NCBI RefSeq assembly: GCF_000314975.1
Contig: NZ_BAEN01000004.1
Coordinates: forward strand, 1-64,000
Direction: 5' to 3'
Source: Aliiglaciecola lipolytica E3
GTDB taxonomy: Bacteria; Pseudomonadota; Gammaproteobacteria; Enterobacterales; Alteromonadaceae
DNA length: 64,000 bases
Shown here: piece after piece, positions 45,423 through 54,622 of the stretch
Position numbering within the stretch: the first letter of the stretch is position 1
How the letters are laid out: each line of letters opens with the position of its first letter
Position numbers and translations under genes: made by a program
Notes under the pieces: generated by a model
Databases searched by the model: none
Told to the model about the DNA's origin: nothing
What the model saw: the letters and a program-made list of their open reading frames with translations, nothing else

Positions 45423-47984
45423 ATGGAAAACATACTGGCGTTACCCATTGGAACGGAAATTAATCACTACGTAATTGAATCTGTACTGGGACAAGGCGGA
45501 TTTGGTGTAGTGTATAAAGCTCACCATGCACACCTTGATGAAGAAGTCGTTATTAAGGAATTTCTGCCAGTAGAACTAGCCAGTCGTCAAGGGGAAACAG
45601 TGACACCGCATGGCACATCTAAGCAGGATGTGTATGGTGATTGTTTGCGTCGTTTTATGGAAGAAGGACGCACACTGGTGAAATTACGTCATCCTAATGT
45701 CGTGCGCTGTCGAGACTTATTTACCACCAATGGGACGGCCTATTTGGTAATGGACTTTGAAGATGGTCTAGCACTGGATGAATTGATTACCAGCTTAGAA
45801 TCACAAGGGCAGCACTATTCTCAAGAACAATTGATGCACTTTTTACTACCTTTGGCTGATGGTTTGTCTTATATCCACAGTCAAGGCGTATTGCACCGCG
45901 ATATTAAGCCAGCCAATATCTTTATTCGACGCAGTGATGGCTCCCCAGTTTTAATCGATTTTGGGGCGGCCAAACAAAATTTTGCGTTGGCGTCACAGTC
46001 ACAAGCACCGTACACAGAATTTTATGCTCCCATGGAGCAAATTGAAGGCGGCGGGGAAGCTAAACCAACCATTGATATTCATGCATTTGGCGCATTAATT
46101 TATCGTATTGTTACGGGCACCAAAGGAACAAAAGCCGAGAGCCGCACCTTAGCATTTGCGATGGGTAAACCCGATCCACTTACCTCAGCTTCTGAACTCA
46201 AAAAAGGTGACTATTCCATGTCACTAATGAGCTTGGTAGATGACTGCTTACAGTTTAAAGCGTCAGATCGTCCGCAAACCATGGAAAAAGTAAAAGAACG
46301 ATTATTGTCGATTGAGTCGAAAGATCAAATTGATGGTCCCGACGCTTCTACTTTACTGGCAAAATTAGATGATTTGATTTCCCTAGCAGGTAGCGATGGT
46401 GAAATCAGCGAAGCTGAAATGAAATTGATATTAGACAAAGCAGTGATGCTAACCATAGATCCTGCGTCTGCTCAACAATATGTTGTTGCTAAAGCGACTA
46501 AAAATGGTTGGAAAATCGAGAGTAAATCAACTCAACCTCCACCTGTGCCACCACCACCTCCTCCATCTCCGCCGCCTCCGCCGTTCCCCAAAGACGACAA
46601 AGACAGTGCGGAAAAGCCGAAACCTGCAGGTCAACCAGTTTGGCCAACAGAAGAAAAAACTGGATCTTCCGGTGGCATGAAATGGGTTTTACTTTCTTTC
46701 GTTTTTATCGCAATCGCTGTTGGTGGTTTTTATGGCTATACGGCTTACGAAGAAAAACAATTAGAACTAGCTAAACACAAGCGCTACTTAGCGCAAAAAC
46801 AACGTGAACTAGATAAGCAAAAAAGAGAACAAGCGGAGCAATTAGCAAGAGAACAAGCCGAAAGAGACAAACGAAATGCTGATGATCAAGCATGGAATGC
46901 CGCTGCTAAAATTAACTCTCGTTCTTCTTATCAGAATTACCTGGATTTACAACCTGAAGGCCGTTACCGCACATCTGCGCAAAATCGAATTGATGAGTTT
47001 GACAGAATTGCACAACAACGTAAGTTTGATGATCGCGATAAAAAGGCGTGGGAAAAAGCGAAATCGGCTAATACTGCAATGGACTACGATGGCTATTTGG
47101 ATGCCTATCCAGCCGGCGATTATCGAGCCAATGCGGAAGCAGCACTGCGACAACTAAGCAAAGAGGGGCTGAATCCGTCTGATGCAGTAGAACAATTTAG
47201 ATTAGGAAATGATTACCGAAACGGCAAAGATGTTGAGAAATCTTATCCCCAGGCTATTTATTGGTATACACGTTCTTCTGCTCAAGGTCATGGCGGTTCA
47301 AGTAACAATTTAGGCTTTATGCATGAATATGGTTACGGCTTAAAGAAATCAAGCAAGGAAGCCGCCAAGTGGTATATGAAAGGTGCTGAACAGGGAGACG
47401 ACTATGCCCAAAACAATATTGGTATTTTATATCGAGATGGAGATGGCGTAACTCAGTCTCACAGTGAAGCGGTTAAATGGTTCCGTAAATCTGTAGAACA
47501 AGATAACGCAGATGCTCTGGTAAACTTGGGATTGCAATATAGTCGTGGAGATGGGGTTCCCCAGAACAAAGCAGAGGCAGCTAGGCTCTATTTAGCAGCC
47601 GCAGAAAAAGGCGATGAATGGGGACAAAATAACCTAGGTGCTTTGTATCGAAATGGAGAAGGCGTTCAACAATCTCATACCGAAGCAATTAAATGGTTTC
47701 GTAAATCGGCTGATCAAGGGCACGCTAGTGCACAGGTCAATTTAGGTTTGCAATACGAAAGAGGTCATGGCGTAACCCAGTCTAACACCGAAGCGGTTAA
47801 ATGGTATAGAAAGGCCGCTGAACAAGGAAATGTTTGGGGGCAATACGATTTAGGACTCTGTTATGAGTATGGCCGAGGGGTGAATAAATCGTTATCAACC
47901 GCAATTGAGTGGTATAAAAAAGCCGCAAGGGGTGGTCATAAGAGTTCTCAAGAAAGGCTAACAGAAAAAGGCTATACTTGGTGA
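45423..47984 (+). CDS. transmembrane Ser/Thr kinase with Sel1 repeats (paralogue 2)
   Basis: The 853-residue protein has the same kinase domain (LGQGGFGVVYKAHHAHL, HRDIKPANIFIRR, LIDFGAAKQ) and TerB-like segment (LAGSDGEISEAEMKLILDKA, about 320-370). A poly-proline stretch (about 371-392) and a membrane helix (418-441) follow, then a Lys/Glu/Gln-rich coiled coil (445-485) with the AW...YL repeats and seven Sel1 repeats (593-845), two more than paralogue 1. The proline stretch may act as a flexible spacer. The ATG has AAGAGTTG upstream and lies 49 bases after paralogue 1. Confidence 0.9.
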   Translation: MENILALPIGTEINHYVIESVLGQGGFGVVYKAHHAHLDEEVVIKEFLPVELASRQGETVTPHGTSKQDVYGDCLRRFMEEGRTLVKLRHPNVVRCRDLFTTNGTAYLVMDFEDGLALDELITSLESQGQHYSQEQLMHFLLPLADGLSYIHSQGVLHRDIKPANIFIRRSDGSPVLIDFGAAKQNFALASQSQAPYTEFYAPMEQIEGGGEAKPTIDIHAFGALIYRIVTGTKGTKAESRTLAFAMGKPDPLTSASELKKGDYSMSLMSLVDDCLQFKASDRPQTMEKVKERLLSIESKDQIDGPDASTLLAKLDDLISLAGSDGEISEAEMKLILDKAVMLTIDPASAQQYVVAKATKNGWKIESKSTQPPPVPPPPPPSPPPPPFPKDDKDSAEKPKPAGQPVWPTEEKTGSSGGMKWVLLSFVFIAIAVGGFYGYTAYEEKQLELAKHKRYLAQKQRELDKQKREQAEQLAREQAERDKRNADDQAWNAAAKINSRSSYQNYLDLQPEGRYRTSAQNRIDEFDRIAQQRKFDDRDKKAWEKAKSANTAMDYDGYLDAYPAGDYRANAEAALRQLSKEGLNPSDAVEQFRLGNDYRNGKDVEKSYPQAIYWYTRSSAQGHGGSSNNLGFMHEYGYGLKKSSKEAAKWYMKGAEQGDDYAQNNIGILYRDGDGVTQSHSEAVKWFRKSVEQDNADALVNLGLQYSRGDGVPQNKAEAARLYLAAAEKGDEWGQNNLGALYRNGEGVQQSHTEAIKWFRKSADQGHASAQVNLGLQYERGHGVTQSNTEAVKWYRKAAEQGNVWGQYDLGLCYEYGRGVNKSLSTAIEWYKKAARGGHKSSQERLTEKGYTW

Positions 47985-48048
47985 TCGAAGTAATAGCTTT
48001 GATTTTATTTACGTTGCGTTTAGCTAAGTAATTATAAGAAAAAATAGA

Positions 48049-50370
48049 ATGTCAGAAAATATTTTAGCATTGCCACATGGCACGCAAATTAATCACTACA
48101 TCATCGAGTCGGTGCTGGGGCAAGGTGGATTCGGTGTTGTCTACAAAGCTCATCATGCACACCTCAATGAACAGGTTGTGATTAAAGAGTTTTTGCCAGT
48201 TGAACTTGCTAGTCGTCAAGGTACCACCGTCGTTCCGCACGGTACCTCTAAACAAGATGTATACAGTGACTGTTTACGCCGTTTTATGGAAGAAGGCCGC
48301 ACGTTGGTGAAGTTGCGCCATCAAAATGTAGTGCGTTGCCGTGATTTATTTACCAGTAATGGCACCGCTTATTTGGTGATGGACTTCGAAGATGGCTTGC
48401 CTCTAGATGAATTGATTAAAAGTTTAGAAGCGCAAGGACAGCGTTATACCCAAGAACAATTGCTGCATTTTTTGTTGCCTATGGCAGATGGTTTGGCATA
48501 TGTGCATCAACAAGGTGTTTTACACCGGGATATTAAACCCGCCAATGTGTTTATTCGTCGTTCTGACGGCTCTCCAGTATTAATTGATTTTGGTGCGGCC
48601 AAACAAAATTTTGCATTGGCGTCTCAATCTCAAGCTCCTTATTCTGATTTTTATGCCCCAATGGAACAGATTGAAGGTACAGGTGAGGCTAAGCCCACTG
48701 TGGATATCCACGCATTTGGCGCTTTGATCTATCGCATTGTTTCGGGTACAGGAGGTGTTAAGGCGGAAAGTCGAATTTTAGCAATTGTTAGTGGTCGTCA
48801 AGATCCGTTAAAGTCTGCCGCAGAATACGCTGAGTTAGGTTACAGCACTAAGTTTTTAGCCTTGATAGACGATTGCTTGAAATTTAAACCGGATGAACGC
48901 CCGCAATCAATGCTCGAAGTCAAAACACGTTTACTCAATAGTTTAGAAATAGACGACAGTCATGTTGAAGCTTCTGAAAACCCTATGTCTCGTCTTGATG
49001 ATATGCTCGAATTGGCAGGCTCTGATGGCGTCATAAATGAAACAGAAATGTCGATGCTGATAAGCAAAGGCGTAACGCTAGGTATTGAAGCTACTGCGGT
49101 ACAGCAATACGTTGTGCAAGAAGCCACAAAGCAAGGCTGGCGACTTGAAACCAAATTTAGTGGCAGTACTGACACTTCTCGGGATGCGGTTGGAAATAAG
49201 GATGATGAAAAGAATCAAGATGCGTTAGCTCAAGGGCAAGATGTTCAATATCAATTAACTTGTTCGCTGGAAGAGACTGCACGACAAAACGTGGTTGATA
49301 TTAATATTAATAAAATGGAATCCTGTGGCAGTTGCTTTGCTAAAGGCAATGTTAATACTAATTGTACCGAATGCAGTGGCAAAGGTGTCGTGGTAAAGCC
49401 TCAAACGTTGCGAGTGAATATTCCGCAAGGCGTCATTACCGGTGACCGAATCCGCTTGCGCGGAGAGGGCAGTGTGGCTGAATTGGGTGGAAAACCCGGA
49501 AACTTGTACGTGCAAATCGCAGTTTCTCCACATCCTGTATTTAGTGTAAACGGACAAGACTTACATGCCACAATTAAGGTATCTGAAAACGAACTAACCG
49601 AAGGGGGACAAATCACTGTTTCTGCTATCGAAGGGCAATTGAGATTAAAGGTACCTCAGGGTTATAAAACCGGGCAAGCAATTCGATTAGCCGGTAAAGG
49701 ATTGCCTTTTGGTAAAGAATCCGCGAAGCGTGGCGATTTATTTTTGAGTTTACTGGCAGCTGAAACGAAATCACCTGCTAGTTCGGTGGCTACCGATGGC
49801 ACGATTGTCATTGTTATAGAAGAAAATAGTTCTGCCATTAAAAATGGTGTCGCGCAGGAAAATATTGGTATCGAAACAGTTGGCAATGTCCTGTCGCCTA
49901 TCGCTAATAAAGGAACTAACCTAGTCAGGCCTGTAACCCAAGTATTTTCGACTTCAGAAGATAACCAATCTGTTGTTTCATTGAATATGTATAGAGGAAA
50001 TAGTAACTCCCTAAACCAAGCTGTGTTTTTAGGTACATTTGATATAGTTAATATTCCGGCTGGGTTAAAAGGGAAGCCCAAGATTGAACTTTCTCTATGC
50101 GTCCAAGACGAAGATATTTTATTAAGAGTTAAAGATTCTGACGGATCACCGCTGCGCCTTTCTAGTGAAAACCATGCTAATTTGCAGCGGGCTAACTCGC
50201 GACCTTCTCAACCTGCGCAGTCTAGTCCTACACATAAAGAAATGAATCAAACTGCTGGTGAAGCGAAGCCCAAAAAGGGCAATGGTGCAGTCGGAATATT
50301 TTTTAAAATTTTAGCTTGGGTGGTATTTGTTTTGGGCATGAAAATGTTGTTGCTAGCAATATTTAATTGA
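48049..50370 (+). CDS. Ser/Thr kinase fused to a DnaJ C-terminal (substrate-binding) domain (paralogue 3)
   Basis: The 773-residue protein has the shared kinase (residues 15-290) and TerB-like segment (LAGSDGVINETEMSMLIS, about 318-375). Instead of Sel1 repeats it carries a DnaJ-type C-terminal region (about 397-575). It has a half zinc finger with two CxxC motifs (Cys426/429, Cys439/442) rather than the four of DnaJ, then LRVNIPQGVITGDRIRLRGE and GNLYVQIAVSPHPVF, then GQLRLKVPQGYKTGQAIRLA and GKGLP. No J domain is present. A C-terminal helix (748-772) could anchor it, leaving the DnaJ part in the cytoplasm, the opposite of paralogues 1 and 2. Confidence 0.88.
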   Translation: MSENILALPHGTQINHYIIESVLGQGGFGVVYKAHHAHLNEQVVIKEFLPVELASRQGTTVVPHGTSKQDVYSDCLRRFMEEGRTLVKLRHQNVVRCRDLFTSNGTAYLVMDFEDGLPLDELIKSLEAQGQRYTQEQLLHFLLPMADGLAYVHQQGVLHRDIKPANVFIRRSDGSPVLIDFGAAKQNFALASQSQAPYSDFYAPMEQIEGTGEAKPTVDIHAFGALIYRIVSGTGGVKAESRILAIVSGRQDPLKSAAEYAELGYSTKFLALIDDCLKFKPDERPQSMLEVKTRLLNSLEIDDSHVEASENPMSRLDDMLELAGSDGVINETEMSMLISKGVTLGIEATAVQQYVVQEATKQGWRLETKFSGSTDTSRDAVGNKDDEKNQDALAQGQDVQYQLTCSLEETARQNVVDININKMESCGSCFAKGNVNTNCTECSGKGVVVKPQTLRVNIPQGVITGDRIRLRGEGSVAELGGKPGNLYVQIAVSPHPVFSVNGQDLHATIKVSENELTEGGQITVSAIEGQLRLKVPQGYKTGQAIRLAGKGLPFGKESAKRGDLFLSLLAAETKSPASSVATDGTIVIVIEENSSAIKNGVAQENIGIETVGNVLSPIANKGTNLVRPVTQVFSTSEDNQSVVSLNMYRGNSNSLNQAVFLGTFDIVNIPAGLKGKPKIELSLCVQDEDILLRVKDSDGSPLRLSSENHANLQRANSRPSQPAQSSPTHKEMNQTAGEAKPKKGNGAVGIFFKILAWVVFVLGMKMLLLAIFN

Positions 50371-50457
50371 CGAACGTTAAAAAGCTAAGATTGCGTTGTT
50401 CGATCTCTATAAGCTACACTGATTTTATTAAAAGTAAGGTTATTGAAAGGTAGTTTT

Positions 50458-51318
50458 GTGACATCAACAATGGCGATACGTATTTATTCAATTAGAACTA
50501 AAGCATGTCTTTTAGGCATGTTTTTTCTATTATCAACGACTTCTTCTCATGCCTCGCAGTGGATACTTATCGATAATTTTGAAACTCCAAGTAGTGCGAA
50601 TAATTGGGTTAAAGCAGATACTAAAAATGAAACGTCTCCGCTAATCCAAAATCCACAAATTAGTGAACGACGCAGCGAACAAGTAGCAGGTTCGAGCAAT
50701 TTCTACTTCATTAAAAAACCAGCAGCCGATGGCATCGTAGGCAACCGCAAAGCGTTAACTTATAAGGCATTGCCGAAGATAGTTGAGGTGGGCGACATTT
50801 ATACTTTTTACACACGTATAAATGTCGAGTACTTCCCCAATAATCATGCTTTTGGTGTGAGTAATTTGGGACCTAAAGGCATAGAACAAAACGACTATAA
50901 TGCGTTTGAACCGACCTTAAGAGTAACGGATAAAACCGAATCTAACGGTGATAAAAATACTGGCGCATTAATGGTAAAAACCCAAAATGGATACGCTAAT
51001 ATTCACAATGAAGTAACCGGACAAGATGCTAAACCTTTAGAGCCAGGATCTTGGTATGAAGTCTGGTATGTGGTTAATAACGCACCGCAACGCGACGGTG
51101 GGCAAACCTATGATGTATATATCAAAGGCGGTAACGAGTTTATTCAACAACAAAAGGTGTACAGTGCTGCCACGTTCCGCATGGCGCGGGAATTACCTTT
51201 GACGCATTTCTTAATGAATTGCAATACTGGCCCAGTAGATAAACCTTATGGTAACGGGGGCTTAAAATACGATGATTTATATATGATTGAGGGCCGTAAT
51301 TTACACACCCCTTTTTAA
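50458..51318 (+). CDS. secreted protein of unknown function, probably carbohydrate-related
   Basis: From GTG 50458 (AAAGG seven bases upstream) the protein has 286 residues with a signal peptide ending at TSSHAS; TTG 50443 is a longer option. The mature part looks like a beta-sandwich (WILIDNFETPSSANNWVKAD, IYTFYTRINVEYFPNNHAFG, YDVYIKGGNEFIQQQKVYSA, LKYDDLYMIEG), as in concanavalin-like carbohydrate-binding domains. No family recognised with certainty. It is 87 bases after the last kinase and 43 bases before the lyase gene, so secretion together with the lyase is plausible. Confidence 0.65.
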   Translation: MTSTMAIRIYSIRTKACLLGMFFLLSTTSSHASQWILIDNFETPSSANNWVKADTKNETSPLIQNPQISERRSEQVAGSSNFYFIKKPAADGIVGNRKALTYKALPKIVEVGDIYTFYTRINVEYFPNNHAFGVSNLGPKGIEQNDYNAFEPTLRVTDKTESNGDKNTGALMVKTQNGYANIHNEVTGQDAKPLEPGSWYEVWYVVNNAPQRDGGQTYDVYIKGGNEFIQQQKVYSAATFRMARELPLTHFLMNCNTGPVDKPYGNGGLKYDDLYMIEGRNLHTPF

Positions 51319-51361
51319 TGGTTGATTTCATTAGATCTGAACCCGTGTCTACGAGTGGAGA

Positions 51362-52660
51362 ATGAGCGTGCAAAAAGTGCCTAAGTTTAGCCAATCCCTA
51401 TGCTTAACTTTGATTCTAATCCTAAGTCATTCTTTAGCGGCTGCGACAGAAACCAAATTTATTCAATATGACGGCTTTGCTATGCATCAACTTAAGCAAA
51501 GTCTTCAATCAAAAGAACCCCCGAAAATCAGATTTTTGGCCTATCAGCAGCTGTTAACAGCGGCGGATAAAATGTTAGATCAACCTGTGCCCAGTGTGAT
51601 GGAAAAAACCTTCATCCCACCATCAGGTGACAAACATGACTATTTAAGTATTAGTCGTTATTGGTGGCCTGATCCTGCCAAAAAAGATGGTTTACCTTGG
51701 ATACGAAAAGATGGCATCACAAACCCTGCGACCCAAACTAATGACGTGGATCGCAATAAGCTGGGAATTATGGGCAATATGGTCCAGGTGCTAAGTTTGG
51801 CTTACTATTTATCTGGGCATGAACCTTATGCAGAAAAAACCGCTACTTTGCTCAGAACATGGTTTATTTCACCTGAAACAAAAATGAACCCGCACTTAAG
51901 GTTTGCACAAAGTGTTCCGGGCAATTCAGCAGAACGTAGATCTGGCATTCTAGACGGACGATTGATCCCAAAATATGTATTAGATGCGATCCACATATTA
52001 AGCAAATCAAACCATTGGAAAAACTCCGACACCCAAAATATGAACGCTTGGTTTGATGCATATTTTAAATGGTTAACCCAAAGCCAATTAGGCAAACAGG
52101 GGGCAAAACAAACCAATAATCATGGCTCTTGGTATTATTTTCAGGTCGCCTCTTTGGCCTATTACTTAGACGAACAAGAAGTGCTGACTGACACATTTGA
52201 GCGCGTCAAAGCTAGCTACGAATATCAATTTGATGCTAATGGTAGTCAACCTCATGAGTTGGCACGTACACGATCATTTTTCTATAGCACTTTTAATTTA
52301 GAAGCCATAACCGACATTGCATTGCTGGCTGATAAGGTCAATCAGTCATTTTGGGATTATCGATCTAAAAGTGGAGCGAGTCTGAAACTAGCGATTGAGT
52401 TTTTAATGCCTGCTGCATTAGGCGAAGAATGGAAATATAAAACTAAAGGTATTGAGCCGATGTTTTTAGTTCCCGTATTAATTAAATTTGATCAAAATGC
52501 GAAGCACAAAATATCCGCAGCAGAGCTGCACCGCATTATTTCACAAGCAAAGCGACCCCAAAAATCGTCCACGAAGAAAGATAACCACACGACATTTAAA
52601 TTTGCTAATAAAACTGAATTGCTATTGGCTCTATTTGAGCCTGAATACATAAGTTATTAA
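51362..52660 (+). CDS. alginate-lyase-superfamily polysaccharide lyase (PF05426-type, PL38-like)
   Basis: The 432-residue protein has a signal peptide (cleavage near LAAATE, residue 29) and an (alpha/alpha)n toroid catalytic domain. Motifs are YWWPDP (residues 100-105), NNHGSWYYFQ (Asn250, Asn251, His252) and ELARTRSFFYSTFNLEA, which together hold the Asn/His/Arg/Tyr set of this superfamily. Members include PL5 alginate lyases and PL38 glucuronan-type lyases; YWWPDP favours the PL38 side. It cleaves a uronate polysaccharide in the periplasm by beta-elimination. The exact substrate is unknown. A GGAGA ribosome site overlaps the start region. Confidence 0.82.
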   Translation: MSVQKVPKFSQSLCLTLILILSHSLAAATETKFIQYDGFAMHQLKQSLQSKEPPKIRFLAYQQLLTAADKMLDQPVPSVMEKTFIPPSGDKHDYLSISRYWWPDPAKKDGLPWIRKDGITNPATQTNDVDRNKLGIMGNMVQVLSLAYYLSGHEPYAEKTATLLRTWFISPETKMNPHLRFAQSVPGNSAERRSGILDGRLIPKYVLDAIHILSKSNHWKNSDTQNMNAWFDAYFKWLTQSQLGKQGAKQTNNHGSWYYFQVASLAYYLDEQEVLTDTFERVKASYEYQFDANGSQPHELARTRSFFYSTFNLEAITDIALLADKVNQSFWDYRSKSGASLKLAIEFLMPAALGEEWKYKTKGIEPMFLVPVLIKFDQNAKHKISAAELHRIISQAKRPQKSSTKKDNHTTFKFANKTELLLALFEPEYISY

Positions 52661-52675
52661 CCCACTTATGAGATG

Positions 52676-53065
52676 CTAAAACCTTTTTACAGTTTCAAAT
52701 ACCACTGCATAATATCCATCTACTAAAAAGCTCTTAAATTCAGTGTAAACATTAAATCGTAACGTGCCGTTGTATTTCGTCATGATATTCACCGTCATTA
52801 AAACAAAGCTATCTTTGTTCTCGAGTAGCGACTCCATACCCAATTCCCATTGACTTTCAACAACTTTTTGATAATCAGGTTCTGGATAAACAGTTTTCCA
52901 CCAATGCTCTTTATCTGGAATGTCTTTTAAGCTCCAACCAATAACATCAGTAAAACGACGATTTAAATAAACTAACGAGTGATTGAGTGAATGTTCATCA
53001 TTTTCGATGATGACAACAGGTAAGGGAAGCATATCGAAAAACTCTGTTGGAATAGACTTAGGCAA
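52676..53065 (-). CDS. single PAS-domain protein
   Basis: The 129-residue protein covers one PAS fold: MLPLPVVIIENDEHSLNHSL, VYLNRRFTDVIGWSLKDIPD and WWKTVYPEPDYQKVV, then TVNIMTKYNGTLRFNVYTEF. No output domain is attached, so it would act through a partner or as a ligand or redox sensor. It is convergent with the lyase gene, 15 bases apart. Confidence 0.8.
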   Translation of the reverse strand: MPKSIPTEFFDMLPLPVVIIENDEHSLNHSLVYLNRRFTDVIGWSLKDIPDKEHWWKTVYPEPDYQKVVESQWELGMESLLENKDSFVLMTVNIMTKYNGTLRFNVYTEFKSFLVDGYYAVVFETVKRF

Positions 53066-53200
53066 AATAACCCCACTTATAAAAACTATGGAAATAACCC
53101 TCGACTCACTATTTAAGTATGCTCCGTGTTAAATATTAATCAATAAGAAGAAAACCTAACCACTCGCTTTATAGAACTGAATTGAATATCTCCTTGGCCC

Positions 53201-53665
53201 TTAATCGATAACTCTTTTAGGATAAGCAGCAGTTCCCCAAAGTGGAACAGTAGATAAACTATGTTTGTAGCTGCCAGAAGTTTCTTTAGTTGAATAGGAA
53301 AGGTACATCAGGGTTTGCGACTCAGCATCAAAAATCCGTCTAACTTTCATATTTTTGAAAAAGATACTTTTGGATTTTTTGAATACGACTTCGCCAGAAT
53401 CTGATTTATCAATTTGAGCAATCATTTCAGCGGTTATTTCACCGGTTTGACGACAAGAAATTGAGCTGTCTGATGGATCTGATAAATCTAAGTTGGCTTC
53501 TATGCTAGAAATATGACAGGTCACTCCGGTCACAATCGGATCCGTCAAAGCATCTAGTTTGATATCTTTTGTGGTAAACACACCTAAAGAGACATCGCCG
53601 ACTTCATTGTCGCTACAGGCGCTCATACTTAACGCAAGACCGATTAGTGTAATTAGCTTTTTCAT
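53201..53665 (-). CDS. creA: CreA-family protein
   Basis: The 154-residue protein has a signal region ending SACSDNE (a lipobox-like Cys) and the CreA core: VGDVSLGVFTTKDIKLDALT, DPIVTGVTCHISSIEANLDL and SISCRQTGEI, ending SLSTVPLWG. CreA is widely conserved in proteobacteria with an unknown periplasmic function. The four Cys residues besides the lipobox may pair. It is monocistronic with a ribosome site (AAGGACA). Confidence 0.88.
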   Translation of the reverse strand: MKKLITLIGLALSMSACSDNEVGDVSLGVFTTKDIKLDALTDPIVTGVTCHISSIEANLDLSDPSDSSISCRQTGEITAEMIAQIDKSDSGEVVFKKSKSIFFKNMKVRRIFDAESQTLMYLSYSTKETSGSYKHSLSTVPLWGTAAYPKRVID

Positions 53666-53698
53666 TTAATTGTCCTTGTATTTCGAATCCTAGCAAGA

Positions 53699-54373
53699 TT
53701 ATAAAAAGGTACTAATCTCGCTCAACGATTTTTTGTTCATTGCATGTTTAGGTACACTTGCTTCTTTATCTGGATAACCAGCAATAACCAGCATATAAGG
53801 TCGTTCATCATCAGGCCGGTTGCAGATTTTGGATAAAAAAGACATAGGTTTTGGAGTATGAGTTAAGGTTACTAACCCTGCATTATGTAATGCTGTAATC
53901 AACATCCCCGTAGCAATGCCTACGGATTCGTGAACGTAATAATTTGTGTGTTTATCACCGGGAGTGACCCCGCCTTTTTTCTGGCTGAAAATAGCGATTA
54001 GCCAGGGAGCGTGTTGTAAATAGGGTTTCTCAGCATCAGTACCTAATGGTTTGAGCGCGTCCAGCCATTCTTCCCCTGCGCGACCTGCATAAAAACCTTG
54101 TTCATGTTGTTCTGCTTGCTCGCGTACTTGTTTTTTAACGTCTGCAGAGTGGATAGCAACAAAATGCCATGGTTGGTGATTGGCTCCGCTTGGCGCTGTG
54201 CCTGCTGCTTTTATACAGTTTTCGATAATGATTTTTGGAACTGCGCGGTCACTAAATTGACGAATGCTGTGGCGACGTTTTATGTTTTGATAAAAGTCTT
54301 CAGAGCGTTTTTGCATTTCATCAAGAGGGTATTCAACGTAATCAGTTAACGGTGAGGCATCATGGTGTTTCAT
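53699..54373 (-). CDS. nitroreductase-family flavoprotein
   Basis: The 224-residue protein has the FMN-binding signature RRHSIRQFSDRAVP (about residues 34-47) and GTAPSGANHQPWHFVAI. GIATGMLITALHNAGLVTLTHTPK, VIAGYPDKEA and the N-terminal extension place it near the iodotyrosine-deiodinase/BluB-like branch of nitroreductases. It would reduce an unknown substrate with NAD(P)H. It is divergent from the thiolase gene. Confidence 0.85.
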   Translation of the reverse strand: MKHHDASPLTDYVEYPLDEMQKRSEDFYQNIKRRHSIRQFSDRAVPKIIIENCIKAAGTAPSGANHQPWHFVAIHSADVKKQVREQAEQHEQGFYAGRAGEEWLDALKPLGTDAEKPYLQHAPWLIAIFSQKKGGVTPGDKHTNYYVHESVGIATGMLITALHNAGLVTLTHTPKPMSFLSKICNRPDDERPYMLVIAGYPDKEASVPKHAMNKKSLSEISTFL

Positions 54374-54622
54374 AGTGATCCAATATTGTCGTTATATCCT
54401 CAGTATATCTGGCAATGCATTCAATCGGCAAATCAGTTCGTTGTTTCAGTAAATGAAATAGTACCAAAGTTATACATCTTAATATCACCTGTTTTATTGA
54501 TCTCTGTTTCATATTCCTCTAGTTTGCTTCTACAATTTTTAAAGGTCTTCGATTAGCAGATCATTATCATCGATATTTAGTATCATTTAATGTCTGCTGT
54601 TTCAGAAAAAGAGGTTATCAAA

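Noticed and set aside
32404-50370. Locus as part of a type VI secretion cluster
   Set aside because: FHA, kinase and PP2C occur with T6SS, but no Tss structural genes, VgrG or ClpV are in the window.
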